The position numbers and the translations under genes are program-made. DNA of 64,000 bases, from contig NZ_CP015110.1 of NCBI RefSeq assembly GCF_001612555.1, positions 124,001 to 188,000 of the forward strand, in the 5' to 3' direction. Positions 9,583-20,400 of this stretch are shown piece by piece. Below the pieces are notes generated by a model, which searched no databases, was not told where the DNA came from, and saw nothing but the letters and a program-made list of their open reading frames with translations. The number at the start of each line of letters is the position of its first letter. Within the stretch, counting starts at the first letter, position 1. The DNA is from Acinetobacter sp. TGL-Y2 (GTDB lineage Bacteria; Pseudomonadota; Gammaproteobacteria; Pseudomonadales; Moraxellaceae).

Positions 9583-10479
9583 ATGAATGTATTTCTATAT
9601 TTTTCAGTGGTTCTTATTTGGGGAGCGACTTGGATTGCAATTTCATTTCAGCATGGTGAACTTAGTCCTGTAGTCGGTGTTTTTTGGCGTTTTATCATTG
9701 CATCTAGTTTGTTATTTATTTTTTTAATCATCACCAAAAAATTAAAAGCACTAAGTAGACAAGATCATTTGTTTTGCCTCATTCAAGGTGCATGTGTATT
9801 TGGCTTTAATTTTATATGTTTCTATACCGCAATTGCGTATATCAATAGTGGTTTAGAGGCGATTATCTTTTCCATGGCCGTTATATTTAATGCTTTGAAT
9901 AATCGTATCTTCTTTGGTCAAAAAATCTCTCAATATTTTTATCCATCTGCAATTCTAGGCATCGCAGGTATTGTCGCATTATTTTGGCATGACATCGTAT
10001 CAACAGAGGTTGATTTGAAGACATTGTGGGGGATAGGGCTCTGCTTATTTGGTACGTATGGATTCTCCATCGGGAACATGGTGAGCATTCGACATCAGAA
10101 AAAAGGTTTAGATATTTTGACCACCAATGCATTTGGCATGCTTTATGGTGCAATGATTATGGGGCTAATTGCATTATTTCTACAGCAAGACTTCTTTCCT
10201 CAAATATCGAATGCAGGATTTTTTGCACTGCTGTATTTGGCTGTGATTGGTTCTGTGATTGGATTTACTGCCTACTTCGCGCTCATTGGTCGGATCGGTG
10301 CGAGTCAAGCAGCCTATACAACTTTATTATTTCCTTTGGTTGCTTTAAGTCTTTCGACGATATGGGAAAATTATCAGTGGCATTTGGGATCAATTTTAGG
10401 GGTTATCTTTATTTTACTTGGTAATTATATTTTATTTGCAAAACCCAAAAGGTTACTCAATGCTTTGATTAAGCCTTGA
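9583..10479 (+). CDS. EamA/DMT-superfamily transporter
   Basis: This 298-aa inner-membrane protein has about ten transmembrane segments arranged as two EamA repeats. Recognisable family segments are LIWGATWIAIS at the N-terminus and LLFPLVALSLS near residue 250. It probably exports a metabolite or toxic compound. The frame extends upstream to 9505, but the ATG at 9583 begins directly before the first membrane segment. It is divergent from the AraC regulator. Confidence 0.87.
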   Translation: MNVFLYFSVVLIWGATWIAISFQHGELSPVVGVFWRFIIASSLLFIFLIITKKLKALSRQDHLFCLIQGACVFGFNFICFYTAIAYINSGLEAIIFSMAVIFNALNNRIFFGQKISQYFYPSAILGIAGIVALFWHDIVSTEVDLKTLWGIGLCLFGTYGFSIGNMVSIRHQKKGLDILTTNAFGMLYGAMIMGLIALFLQQDFFPQISNAGFFALLYLAVIGSVIGFTAYFALIGRIGASQAAYTTLLFPLVALSLSTIWENYQWHLGSILGVIFILLGNYILFAKPKRLLNALIKP

Positions 10480-10507
10480 GAATTAAAATGCTAATGTAGG
10501 CTGAGAT

Positions 10508-10540
10508 AAAAAAGAACAATCTTTAAGATTGTTCTTTTTT
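10508..10540. terminator. Bidirectional terminator between convergent genes
   Basis: A 14-bp stem (AAAAAAGAACAATC with GATTGTTCTTTTTT) and a 5-nt loop carry A and T runs on both sides. It lies between the convergent DMT transporter and SPOR-protein genes, so it can serve both. Confidence 0.88.
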
Positions 10541-10543
10541 GGG

Positions 10544-11212
10544 TTAACGCTTTACAACAATCGAGTCGATGCCACTGTGTTGTAAACTTTGCTGGGCAAT
10601 CACGGCAGCTTCTTGTGATTCATAGGGGCCTGAGACCACGCGATACCATGTTTGACCGCCTTCGGTGGTTTTCATCACATCGGCCGACAGACCATTTAAG
10701 ATAATCTCAGCACGGCGAGCGTCTGCACTGTCAGGGTCAGGGTAACTGCGCACTTGTAAAATAAAGCTTGGTTTCACTGCAACTGCCTCAGCACTTTGCG
10801 TGACGGTACCATCTTCAGCGGTGGTCGTTTGTGCCGTCACTGCAGCAGGCGCTTCGACAATCACAGGAGCAGTTGCGACTTGCTGATTTTCAGGCACGGC
10901 TTGATCTGGAATCGGGGTCACTTGTTGCTGTGGCAACAAGTCATAAAAACGATAATCTTTGTTGGTGTCTTCTTGATAATGCTCAGAGGTCACTTCGTTA
11001 CTGCGAGGTTTAACCGGTTCCCAAGGTTTCCAGAGCATAAGTGCCACGGCAAAACTTAACACGATTAAAATAAGCACAAGCATCCCTAACCATTTCGGGA
11101 TTAACGGCTTTTTAGGTTTATTGGGTCTTTCAGATACACCGCGCTGCGTTTTTCCAAACACGTGGAAACCTCTCTCATTCTTTATTGTGAAATGGCTATT
11201 TTGCATAGCCAT
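10544..11212 (-). CDS. SPOR-domain cell division protein, FtsN-like
   Basis: This 222-aa protein has a short basic cytoplasmic N-terminus, a single membrane helix (about residues 40-62) and a Pro/Ala/Thr-rich periplasmic linker. Its C-terminal SPOR domain (about residues 148-222, with FILQVRSYPD and YRVVSGPY) would bind denuded septal peptidoglycan. It lies directly downstream of argS on the same strand. The same neighbourhood holds an FtsN-like SPOR gene in related gammaproteobacteria (from general knowledge). It is probably a divisome component; identity as FtsN itself is inference. Confidence 0.8.
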   Translation of the reverse strand: MAMQNSHFTIKNERGFHVFGKTQRGVSERPNKPKKPLIPKWLGMLVLILIVLSFAVALMLWKPWEPVKPRSNEVTSEHYQEDTNKDYRFYDLLPQQQVTPIPDQAVPENQQVATAPVIVEAPAAVTAQTTTAEDGTVTQSAEAVAVKPSFILQVRSYPDPDSADARRAEIILNGLSADVMKTTEGGQTWYRVVSGPYESQEAAVIAQQSLQHSGIDSIVVKR

Positions 11213-11329
11213 TTCGAATCATTTTTTTGATTGTGATGTTGATATGCTTAAAAGCATATTCAGCAGTGCTGGGCTTACATACTTACATCGAACAAAGTTA
11301 TTATCTTTTGCAAGCATGCAAAGCAGTAC

Positions 11330-13120
11330 TTACATGCTCTCAGGTGCAGATACACCTAAAAGCTCTAAACCATTTTTGAGCACTTGCTGTACGTTGCTTG
11401 ACAACAATAAACGCGCTTGTGTTAATTCAGCATCATCACCCAAGACTTTATTGTCGTTGTACCAGCCATGGAACAATGCCGCAAGTTCTTTCAAGTAGTT
11501 ACCCACTTGATGAGGCTCATAGCTATTGGCAGCACGGACAATAATTTCTGGATAAGCAGCAAGCTTAGCCAAAATTTCAGTTTCCGCTTCTAGGTCTAAA
11601 CGTGAAGCTAAAGTACGGGCTTGAACTGGATCAAAGTTCACATCATTCGATGCTGCTTTTTCTAGCATACGACAAATACGCGCATGTGCATATTGGATGT
11701 AATATACGGCATTGTCTTTGCTTTGTGACACAGCAAGGTCTAAGTCAAAATCAATGTGTTGTTCTGATTTACGCATCACGTAGTAAAAACGTGCAGCATC
11801 ATTGCCCACTTCTTTACGAAGGTCACGTAAAGTCACGAACTGACCTGAACGAGATGACATTTGAACCATCTCACCGCCACGCCAAAGGCTCACAAACTGC
11901 ACCAAAAGCACGGTTAATTTTTTAGAGTCATAACCCATCGCATCAATTGCGGCTTTCACACGCGCGATATAGCCGTGGTGATCTGAACCCCAAATATCAA
12001 CAATGTCAGTATAGCCACGTTGAAGTTTATTTAAATGATAGGCAATGTCAGAGGCAAAATAGGTGGTTTGACCATTACGACGTTTCACCACACGGTCTTT
12101 TTCATCACCAAAATCAGTTGATTTGAACCAAATGTTGCCATCTTTCTCATACAAGAACCCACGTTGGTCTAAAGTTTGGAGTGCTTCTTCAATTTTGTCT
12201 GTCAATGATTCTTCGCTGAACCACTGATTAAAGGTCACACCAAACTCACCTAGGTCATCTTTAATATCATCAAGAATCGCTTTCAATGCCGCTTGAAGGA
12301 ATACACGGTAACCCGTACCAATCAATGCTTGAGAATTGAAAATCAAACCATCAATGTGTTTTTCTTTATCGCCAGACAGTATAACTTTGTTGCCATCTGC
12401 ATCGAGTTCTTCAGCAAACTGCACATCTTCAGGCACATCTTTATACACATCGGCAACAGGGCGTACATAGGCATCGCCGTCTTGGTCCATAATGCTTTGT
12501 GCGATTTCTTTAACATAGTCACCTTGATACGCATTCTTTGGAAACACCAATACTTGACCATTCAATTCTAAATAACGCAGGTAAGTCGATGTGGCCAAAA
12601 TATCCATTTGACGACCTGCGTCATTGACATAATACTCACGGTCAACGGTTGCCCCTGTTGCTTCAAGCAAGTTTGCAACCGTCATACCGTAAGCTGCACC
12701 ACGACCATGACCTACATGCAGGCTGGAGGTCGGGTTTGCAGATACAAATTCAACTTGGATTTTTTTTGCTGCATTGGCTTGCGTACGACCATACTGGCTT
12801 TTTTGCGCTTGAATTTGATCCAAGACCGCAAAACGTTGGTCAGCATTTAAGAAGAAATTGATAAAACCAGGACCTGCAATTTCAGCTTTAGTAATGTCTG
12901 CCACTTCTGGAAGTGCTGCAAGAATTTTTTCAGCTAAATCACGTGGCTTCATACCCGCAGCTTTAGAGGCAATCATGGCGATATTCGACGCGAAATCACC
13001 GTGGCTTCGGTCTTTGGTACGCGTTAAGTTTCCGCTGTTTTTAAAGTCGGATGGAAGGATCCCTTCAACTTGAAGAGATTGCACTGCATGATCGAGAGCT
13101 GCTTGTATTGCCGTATTCAT
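11330..13120 (-). CDS. argS: Arginyl-tRNA synthetase
   Basis: This 596-aa class I synthetase charges tRNA-Arg with arginine. The N-terminal Add-1 domain recognises the tRNA elbow (residues 1-115). The HIGH-type motif HVGHGRG lies near residue 137 after the SANPT segment. A KMSKS-equivalent is read as MSSRSGQFVTL near 419, and a helical DALR anticodon-binding domain closes the protein. As in many bacterial ArgRS enzymes, the KMSKS lysines are not conserved. It is full length, with the SPOR gene downstream. Confidence 0.97.
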   Translation of the reverse strand: MNTAIQAALDHAVQSLQVEGILPSDFKNSGNLTRTKDRSHGDFASNIAMIASKAAGMKPRDLAEKILAALPEVADITKAEIAGPGFINFFLNADQRFAVLDQIQAQKSQYGRTQANAAKKIQVEFVSANPTSSLHVGHGRGAAYGMTVANLLEATGATVDREYYVNDAGRQMDILATSTYLRYLELNGQVLVFPKNAYQGDYVKEIAQSIMDQDGDAYVRPVADVYKDVPEDVQFAEELDADGNKVILSGDKEKHIDGLIFNSQALIGTGYRVFLQAALKAILDDIKDDLGEFGVTFNQWFSEESLTDKIEEALQTLDQRGFLYEKDGNIWFKSTDFGDEKDRVVKRRNGQTTYFASDIAYHLNKLQRGYTDIVDIWGSDHHGYIARVKAAIDAMGYDSKKLTVLLVQFVSLWRGGEMVQMSSRSGQFVTLRDLRKEVGNDAARFYYVMRKSEQHIDFDLDLAVSQSKDNAVYYIQYAHARICRMLEKAASNDVNFDPVQARTLASRLDLEAETEILAKLAAYPEIIVRAANSYEPHQVGNYLKELAALFHGWYNDNKVLGDDAELTQARLLLSSNVQQVLKNGLELLGVSAPESM

Positions 13121-13298
13121 AATTTATCGAAAAATTAATGTCGCAGAAAAACGATAAATATAGCAAATTTCAGGCACTTTAGCTAAAGGCATTTGTATTG
13201 AATAAAAGTTATTCGATATAAAAAATCAACAAAGTGCAGAAAAGTTAAAAACCAAAGCGTAAGATGGTCAAATTCTAAAATGTATAGATGAGTCTGTT

Positions 13299-13574
13299 AT
13301 GGCTGTAGATTCGCCAAAAATCATAGGAAACATCCCTAAACTACCGACAAAATGGGCCACCGTAGTCATTCCATTTTTCTTGTCTTTCCTGATGAGCGGG
13401 ATCATCTCCATGATCAACATGCTGCGCAATTTGGGCTGGATCGATGGATTTATTAGCCTTTGGTTTCACAACTGGATGTTGTCATGGGCATTTGCCTTTC
13501 CCATTGTTTTATTGTTATTGCCTATGGTGCGAAAACTGACGGGTAAATTGGTTCATATGCCACCCATGAAATAA
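13299..13574 (+). CDS. DUF2798 small membrane protein
   Basis: This 91-aa protein has two predicted membrane helices (about residues 20-40 and 55-78). The pattern KLPTKWATVVIPFFLSFLMS..SMINML matches the DUF2798 family, whose function is not known. It lies alone between argS, which is divergent, and a lipoprotein gene, which is convergent. Confidence 0.75.
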   Translation: MAVDSPKIIGNIPKLPTKWATVVIPFFLSFLMSGIISMINMLRNLGWIDGFISLWFHNWMLSWAFAFPIVLLLLPMVRKLTGKLVHMPPMK

Positions 13575-13645
13575 GGCTTTACAGGTGGCACGACTTGAAT
13601 TATGCGTGCTTACAGACATACTGATTGTTAGCCAGTCATGAACGC

Positions 13646-14254
13646 TTAAAGATAGCAACTGACCGGTTTATCCAGCAGTTCGGCTTTGCCATTTTCAAAA
13701 GTATACAGCTTTGAGGCATTGAAGACTTTAACCACTTTGGCTTTTTTAAGCGCAGCTTTAAAAGTCTCTAATTTTTTCAAGTTCACCGTATCGAAAGGAT
13801 TGCTGTAGTTTTTATTGTCCAACAAGACTTGAATAGCACCTGCTTGAGGGTCACTTGATTTTAGAATGTCTTGACCGTCTTTATTTTGAATCGAAAAGCT
13901 AGATTTTTGCGTGGTAGTTTTGCAGTTTAGTCGCATAAACAGCATATGCCCATCTTGGGCTTTGTTTTGTAAGTTGTAAATGCCTTGTAGATCATTTTCA
14001 ATATAAACCCACTGTCCAGTCGGCATATTGGTGGTAAGTTTTTCAATCTGTTCCAATGTGGTTTTACTGATATCCACCACACCTTTTTGATCAATTTCAG
14101 GTGCTTTTTCTTTATCTCCAAGTCCAATCATCGACAGCGCTTTGTCGCTGAATTTTGAGGAGGTTTCAGAGATACTTTGACAGCCAGAAGCGCTGATGAA
14201 TGCCGTCACAATTAATAGTGCACAAGGTGCTTTAAAAGATATTTTCATCGTCAT
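13646..14254 (-). CDS. Putative lipoprotein, unknown function
   Basis: This 202-aa protein starts with a signal peptide ending in a lipobox (SASGC), so it is probably lipidated. The rest is a soluble domain without recognised motifs; it contains FMRLNCKTTTQKSS and a C-terminal Cys (KPVSCYL). The open frame runs much further upstream (to 14422), but that part is not signal-like and the Met at 14254 begins a good signal sequence. It could be a surface or periplasmic binding protein; function is unknown. Confidence 0.65.
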   Translation of the reverse strand: MTMKISFKAPCALLIVTAFISASGCQSISETSSKFSDKALSMIGLGDKEKAPEIDQKGVVDISKTTLEQIEKLTTNMPTGQWVYIENDLQGIYNLQNKAQDGHMLFMRLNCKTTTQKSSFSIQNKDGQDILKSSDPQAGAIQVLLDNKNYSNPFDTVNLKKLETFKAALKKAKVVKVFNASKLYTFENGKAELLDKPVSCYL

Positions 14255-14547
14255 GTCATTATAAATTTTAAGGTGATGTGTGGTGTTTATGTTAGCCAAA
14301 AAAATGCACGGTATGGAGAAAATTAACAAATTGGTGCAAATTACTTCAAAGTACTGTGAAATAATGTGCAAATATTCAAAATAAATTGAAAAATTCAGCT
14401 TATCATCATTAAAAATGCCCAAAATATCATTATCAATTTTCTAAATATCATATTGCGCTGAAATAGGCTTAAGCTATCTGTTATATAAAGTGCTGAAGTC
14501 AAATTGGACTGAAGTTATGGCCTTGTGCCAAATGAATGAGACTGGAC

Positions 14548-16248
14548 ATGACATCTGCGAATTTACAAACCAAACATCCTCTTTATACGCCTTATGCTGG
14601 TTTTAGCCTGCTAGAACTTCCGCTACTCAATAAAGGTTCAGCATTTACCGAAGACGAACGCTCGAACTTCAACCTACATGGCTTATTGCCGCACGTGATT
14701 GAAACGATAGAAGAACAACATCAGCGCTCGTATCAACAGTACACTGCTTTTAATGATGACATTAACAAGCATATTTATTTAAGAAATATCCAAGATACCA
14801 ATGAGACGCTATTTTACCATCTGATTGAAAATCATTTGTCAGAAATGATGCCGATCATATATACCCCAACAGTAGGTGAGGCATGTCAACGCTTCTCTGA
14901 TATTTACCGTCGTCATCGTGGGGTATTTATTTCCTATCCTGACCGCGGACATATTGATGATATTCTGCAAAACGTCAATAAAAATAACGTTAAAGTGATT
15001 GTGATTACAGACGGTGAACGTATTTTAGGTCTTGGCGATCAGGGTATTGGCGGGATGGGAATCCCGATTGGTAAATTATCACTGTATACCGCGTGTGGTG
15101 GCATTAGTCCTGCGTATACCTTACCGATCACGATTGACGTAGGCACCAACAATCCACAACTGTTAAATGACCCGATTTATTTGGGTTGGAATCAACCACG
15201 TATCAGTGGCGATGAATATTACAGCTTTGTTGATGATGTCTTAATAGCAGTGAAGCGTCGTTGGCCTAAAGCCTTAATTCAATTTGAAGATTTCGCCCAG
15301 AAAAATGCGATGCCTTTGCTTGAAAAATATCGCGACCAATACTGCTGCTTCAATGATGATATTCAAGGTACTGCTGCCGTGTCTGTCGGTAGCCTCATTG
15401 CTGCCAGTCGTGCCGCAGGCAAGCAGCTTAAAGATCAGACGGTGGCTTTCCTAGGTGCGGGTTCGGCAGGCTGTGGGATTGCTGAACAAATTGTCGCGCA
15501 AATGATCGCTGAAGGTTTAACGGATGCCGAAGCGCGTGCACGTATTTTCATGGTCGATCGTTTTGGTCTGATCACTGACAATCAACCGAATTTGGTGGAT
15601 TTCCAGCGTAAATTGGTTCAAAAAACGGAAACTGTGGCGGCATGGGCTGATGTTGAAGGTATGATTTCACTGCTTGATGTCGTCAAGAATGCCAAGCCAA
15701 CCGTATTGATTGGGGTATCGGGTCAACCAGGGTTATTTACTGAAGAAATCATTCGGACCTTGGCGGCAAACTGTGAGCATCCAATTGTATTGCCACTGTC
15801 CAATCCAACCTCACGCGTTGAAGCTGTGCCAGCCGATATTATTCAGTGGACAGACGGTAGAGCCTTAATTGCAACTGGTTCTCCATTTTTACCAGTGACA
15901 CATAACGGTAAAGTTCACCATATTTCTCAGTGCAACAACTCCTATATTTTCCCGGGCATTGGTTTGGGAGTGATTGCAGCTCAAGCCACACGTGTCACAG
16001 ATAATATGCTGATGGCATCCAGCATGGCACTGGCAGATTGTTCGCCAAAACTGCAAAATCCAGATGCAGATCTATTACCAGATCTAAATGATCTTCAAAA
16101 AGTCTCTAAAATTATTGCATTTAAAGTGGGACAAGCTGCCATTGCGGATGGCGTTGCATTGGCACTCAGCGATGAACTGTTGCTCAAAAGCATTGAAGAT
16201 AATTTTTGGAAACCGGAATATCGTCGTTATAAGCGTATTCCTTTTTAA
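14548..16248 (+). CDS. maeA: NAD-dependent malic enzyme
   Basis: This 566-aa oxidative decarboxylase turns malate into pyruvate and CO2 with NAD. Visible signatures are YTPTVGEAC near residue 105, [22 protein letters not shown] with the catalytic region near 155, FEDFAQKNA and [10 protein letters not shown] for metal binding near 255-280, and the nucleotide fold [15 protein letters not shown] near 305. The length matches the single-domain, SfcA-type enzyme rather than the phosphotransacetylase-fused MaeB. An ATG four codons earlier (14536) is an alternative start. A terminator follows. Confidence 0.93.
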   Translation: MTSANLQTKHPLYTPYAGFSLLELPLLNKGSAFTEDERSNFNLHGLLPHVIETIEEQHQRSYQQYTAFNDDINKHIYLRNIQDTNETLFYHLIENHLSEMMPIIYTPTVGEACQRFSDIYRRHRGVFISYPDRGHIDDILQNVNKNNVKVIVITDGERILGLGDQGIGGMGIPIGKLSLYTACGGISPAYTLPITIDVGTNNPQLLNDPIYLGWNQPRISGDEYYSFVDDVLIAVKRRWPKALIQFEDFAQKNAMPLLEKYRDQYCCFNDDIQGTAAVSVGSLIAASRAAGKQLKDQTVAFLGAGSAGCGIAEQIVAQMIAEGLTDAEARARIFMVDRFGLITDNQPNLVDFQRKLVQKTETVAAWADVEGMISLLDVVKNAKPTVLIGVSGQPGLFTEEIIRTLAANCEHPIVLPLSNPTSRVEAVPADIIQWTDGRALIATGSPFLPVTHNGKVHHISQCNNSYIFPGIGLGVIAAQATRVTDNMLMASSMALADCSPKLQNPDADLLPDLNDLQKVSKIIAFKVGQAAIADGVALALSDELLLKSIEDNFWKPEYRRYKRIPF

Positions 16249-16283
16249 TCACGTGAATACTCAAGTTTAATTAAGTAAAGTTG

Positions 16284-16312
16284 AAAGGGATCAATTCGTT
16301 GATTCCTTTTTT
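16284..16312 (+). terminator. Terminator of the malic enzyme gene
   Basis: An 11-bp stem (AAAGGGATCAA with TTGATTCCTTT, one G-T pair) has a TTCG tetraloop and a T run. It ends only six bases before the IS30-type element begins, so the insertion did not disturb maeA termination. Confidence 0.88.
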
Positions 16313-16318
16313 ATGCAC

Positions 16319-17366
16319 CTTAGATTCTCAAACGAAGTGCAACAGAGATTAATTTTAGGTAGGAAGTAAAATGAGATAGCATTCTGCTTCCAGACCGACC
16401 AAAGTCAAAGTTGCATCATGAACTATACTCATCTTACCCAAGAAGAAAGATATCAGATTTATACATTACTACGCGAAGGTTTTTCTACGCGTCATATTGC
16501 CCTCAGATTGGCTCGTGCTCCCTCTACAATTTGTAGAGAGATCAAACGTAATCGTAATAGAAATGGCTACTTTGCTAAACATGCTCATAAACTGGCTAAA
16601 AGACGCCATATCTCGAATCATAGAACTGTAAGTTCCTCCCTATTGCAACAGATCGAAAGCTATCTTGCTTTGCAATGGAGTCCCGAACAAATCGCTTCTC
16701 ACGTAGCTATCAGTATGCATTCAATCTATCGATATATTCAGCAAGATAAACTCAAAGGAGGCAGTCTTTATCTTCATTTACGTTTTAGAAATCAACGAAA
16801 AAGAAAGTATGGACAACCAGAAACTCGTGGGATGCTCAGTAACCGTAAAAGCATTCACGATAGGCCACACATCATTGAGAAGCGATCACGTTTTGGTGAT
16901 TTAGAAATAGATACGATTGTGGGCAAAAATCAGCAGCAGTCTTTAGTTTCAATTGTAGATAGGAAAACAGGCTATCTTTGGTTAAAGAAATGTAGCACTC
17001 GCAAGAGTCAGGCGGTTTGTGAAGCCACTGTTGACTTGCTGGCTCCAATCAAAGAGAAGTTAAAGACGATTACTGCTGATAATGGCAAGGAATTTAGCCT
17101 ACATGAACAAATCGCGAATGAACTGGAAATAGAATTCTACTTTGCAGATCCTTACAGTGCATGGCAGAGAGGCACAAATGAGAATACGAATGGTCTGATC
17201 AGGCAATACATCAGAAAAGGAAGTGATCTAAATAACTACACGGATGAATATATTTCAGAGATTACTAAGCGTTTGAATCATCGCCCAAGAAAAAGACTCG
17301 GATTTAAAAGTCCGAGTCAGGTATTACTCCAAGAACATGGTGTTGCACTTCAAGTGCTAATCTAAG
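16319..17366 (+). mobile_element. Complete IS30-family insertion sequence
   Basis: The element is 1048 bp. It is bounded by imperfect 26-bp inverted repeats (16319-16344 and 17341-17366) sharing CTTAGATT at the tips and GAAGTGCAACA inside, with five mismatches. The trinucleotide CAC flanks both ends (16316-16318 and 17367-17369), as expected for the 2-3 bp duplications of IS30 elements. The transposase is intact and its stop codon lies within the right repeat. It is inserted between the maeA terminator and vgrG. Confidence 0.9.
16418..17365 (+). CDS. IS30-family transposase
   Basis: This 315-aa protein has an N-terminal helix-turn-helix (LTQEERYQIYTLLREG..RHIALRLARAPSTICREI). The C-terminal DDE catalytic core has Asp in DLEIDTIVG near residue 165, Asp in ITADNGKEF near 222, and Glu in GTNENTNGLIRQY near 255. 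It is full length with all three acidic residues, so the element is probably active or recently was. The ATG lies about 75 bases inside the left repeat. Confidence 0.95.
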   Translation: MNYTHLTQEERYQIYTLLREGFSTRHIALRLARAPSTICREIKRNRNRNGYFAKHAHKLAKRRHISNHRTVSSSLLQQIESYLALQWSPEQIASHVAISMHSIYRYIQQDKLKGGSLYLHLRFRNQRKRKYGQPETRGMLSNRKSIHDRPHIIEKRSRFGDLEIDTIVGKNQQQSLVSIVDRKTGYLWLKKCSTRKSQAVCEATVDLLAPIKEKLKTITADNGKEFSLHEQIANELEIEFYFADPYSAWQRGTNENTNGLIRQYIRKGSDLNNYTDEYISEITKRLNHRPRKRLGFKSPSQVLLQEHGVALQVLI

Positions 17367-17452
17367 CACTAAAAAACAACAATGTGATTCTAAAAATTGC
17401 TTTGATGAGATAGAATATTTTTATCTTTAAATAAATAAAATAGTATAAGAAT

Positions 17453-20400
17453 ATGCTTAATAATATTCATTCGATTTTAGAAAATTTAGGTCTTAGCCGA
17501 CAAAAACGCGCCTTACATATTCAGTTTTCAAATCCTGCCTTAAATGCTCAGGTATTTGTTCAGCGCATTCAAGGTCAACATCAGATCAATACTGGTTTAA
17601 AGGCCGATGTGCTGTGTCTCTCCACCAATGCGCATATTCAATTGAAACAATTCATTGGTTGTCAGGTGGCTATCGATCAAGTCACAGATTTGGGTAAGCT
17701 GTCACGCACCACGGGGATTATTACAGGGGCAAGTCAAGGTCAAAGCGATGGTGCATTAACTCTTTATAAACTCACTTTAGAAGATGCAACTGCTCTATGG
17801 CACAAACGACGCAATAGTCGGGTGTTTATGAATAAGAGCGTCATCGACATTACAGAGGTGATGTTTAAGGAATGGCAAAGTAAAAGCCCGCTGTTTAGTG
17901 CCAGTCTAAATTTGACCACCAAAGAGTTGCAGCAGGATTACGATATTCGTCCCTTTGTCATGCAAGCCAATGAAACTGATTATGATTTTTTAACGCGTCT
18001 GTGGCGCAGTGAAGGCATCAATTGGTTAGTGGATGAAACAGTGCATGTCGTTGCAATGAATGCGTCTGAGATTCAGCCCCAAAAGTTACGCTTAATCGAT
18101 GACAATAGCTCCTTTGAGGCTTTAGATCGACGTCATATTCGTTTCCATCGAAGCAGTGCCACAGAGCGCTTTGATACCATTACGAGCTTTGTAGCACAGC
18201 GGAATATTCACTCTAATGCCATTCAGCTTCAGCGCTGGCAATCGGATACATTGGCGCAAGATCAGGGCGAAGCAAGTCTGAGCTCACATATCCATAGTGA
18301 ACAGCATGACAATGAGACACTGAGTTTGGAACAAGCATGGACCATTAGCCCCGCATGGATCAGTGATTTAAATGGGGAAGACCAGACCACTGCATCAAGT
18401 AGCGCTCAGCTGTCAAAGTTAAATACACAGCTCAGCCAATATCAAGATTTACAGTCAAAATACTTTAGTGCGCAAAGCAGTGTACGTGATGCACATGTTG
18501 GTTATTGGTTTGAATTTTCTGGTCATGCTGAAATTGATCAACATCAAGGTTCAGACCGTGAACTCCTGATTTTAGCTAAGCATTTTTATAATCAAAATAA
18601 TCTGCCAAAAGATTTGTTAAACCAAGTCGATGCATTGCTCGACTTAAGCCGTTGGCAGCATTTAAAAACCCAAGAGCGACAAGCCAATGAGCTGTCTTTG
18701 GTGCGCCGAAGTGTTGCAGTTGTTCCAGAATTTGATCCTCTAAAGCATCGGCCATTGGCCTATCCTCAGCGTGCCAAAGTGGTTGGACCTGCAGGTGAAA
18801 CCATCTATGTCGATCAATGGGGGCGGATCAAAGTGCGTTTTGTGTTTACCCGTTCTGATGATCATGGGCATGATGGTGGGGCAGGTTCAAATGATAATGA
18901 CACAGACTCCGCATGGGTGGATGTACTGACTTCATGGGCAGGTGAAGGTTATGGTTCACGTTTTCATCCACGTATTGGTGAAATCGTGGTGATTGATTTC
19001 TTTGATGGCAATGTCGATCGGCCTTTTGTGGTGGGACGTTTACATGAAGCGGAGCGTTATCAAACGATGTTTGATATCAAAGGACAGCTCCCAGATACTA
19101 AAAAACTCAGTGGTATCCGATCTGCTGAGGTAGGAGGCACGGGCTTTAACCAACTGCGTTTTGATGACACCACTGGGCAGATCAGTACCCAATTACAAAG
19201 TAGCCATGCAGCGACACAATTGAATTTAGGAAACTTAAGCCATCCTAAAGACAAAGAACAAAGTAATGGTCGAGGTGAAGGATTTGAGCTGAGAACGGAT
19301 GCATTTGGTGCAATGCGTGCAGGTAAGGGCATGCTGATTACCACCTATGCACAAGAGAATGCCATTGCAGATCATTTGGAGGCTGCACAAGCACAGTCTT
19401 TACTTACTCAGGGCGAAGAGAGCATGAAAATGCTCAGTCAGTTGGCGGTAAAGCAGCAAACCGATGCATTGAACGTGATCACTCGACTTCCTAAATTTAT
19501 TCAATCCCTTCAAATTAAAAACACCGCTCAAGCATTACAATCTACGGTGAATCTTTTCAAAGACGGTTTAGCCAATGATCCTTTAAACGCACTCAAAGAT
19601 TGCGGCGGATTTATTGAAGATATTGGCTCATTTGGGGGGAGCGCGAAAGGCATTGTGGATGAGTTTAATGCCTATTTTGAAGATGCTAAAGAAGCGATCG
19701 ATAACTTAAAAGAATTTATTGAAAATGTTGAGACACATGGTTCTGATTTACTCAAAGGTAAGTTCGCAAGTATAAAGCAGGGGATACAGGATAACCCACT
19801 TCAAGCCATACAGGATGTAGGTAAAGCCATCTCAAGTGTTGATTTGACAGATGAAAAATGGCTCATTTCATGTACTGGATTTGGAGGGGATAAAGGTCTA
19901 TCGGAAATTACGCCATCTAAAGCTTTGAGTTCATTGCAAGGCTTTATGGAAGGCTATACTCAAGGTTTAGAAAATAGTCATGATGACAAAAAACAAGAAC
20001 AGGGTAAGTTGTTTCGACAAGCCCTTATGTTACTGGCATCCCCAAATGGAATTGCACTCACCACACCTGAAGATATTATTTTACAAGCTTCACAAGATAT
20101 TGCGGAAAGTGCACAAGGTTCAATTAATTTAAGTGCTCAGAAAAATATTGTGGGACATGCGCAAGACAAGATCAGTTTATTTGCAGCGCAGAAAGGATTC
20201 CGAGCGTTCGCAGCAAAAGGCAAGTTGGAACTGCAAGCGCAGGATGATGCAATTGAGTTGATTGCTCGTAAGGTGATTAAGTTAATTTCTACTGAAGACA
20301 AGATAGAAATCACCAGTCCGAAAGAAATAGTACTCACTGCTGGCGGCTCGCAACTCAAGATTAATAGTAGTGGTGTATTTAGTACGACAGGTGGCAAGTT

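Noticed and set aside
11602..12850. Several plus-strand frames of 70-107 aa opposite argS
   Set aside because: They are antisense shadows of a full-length essential synthetase gene, with no ribosome sites or motifs.
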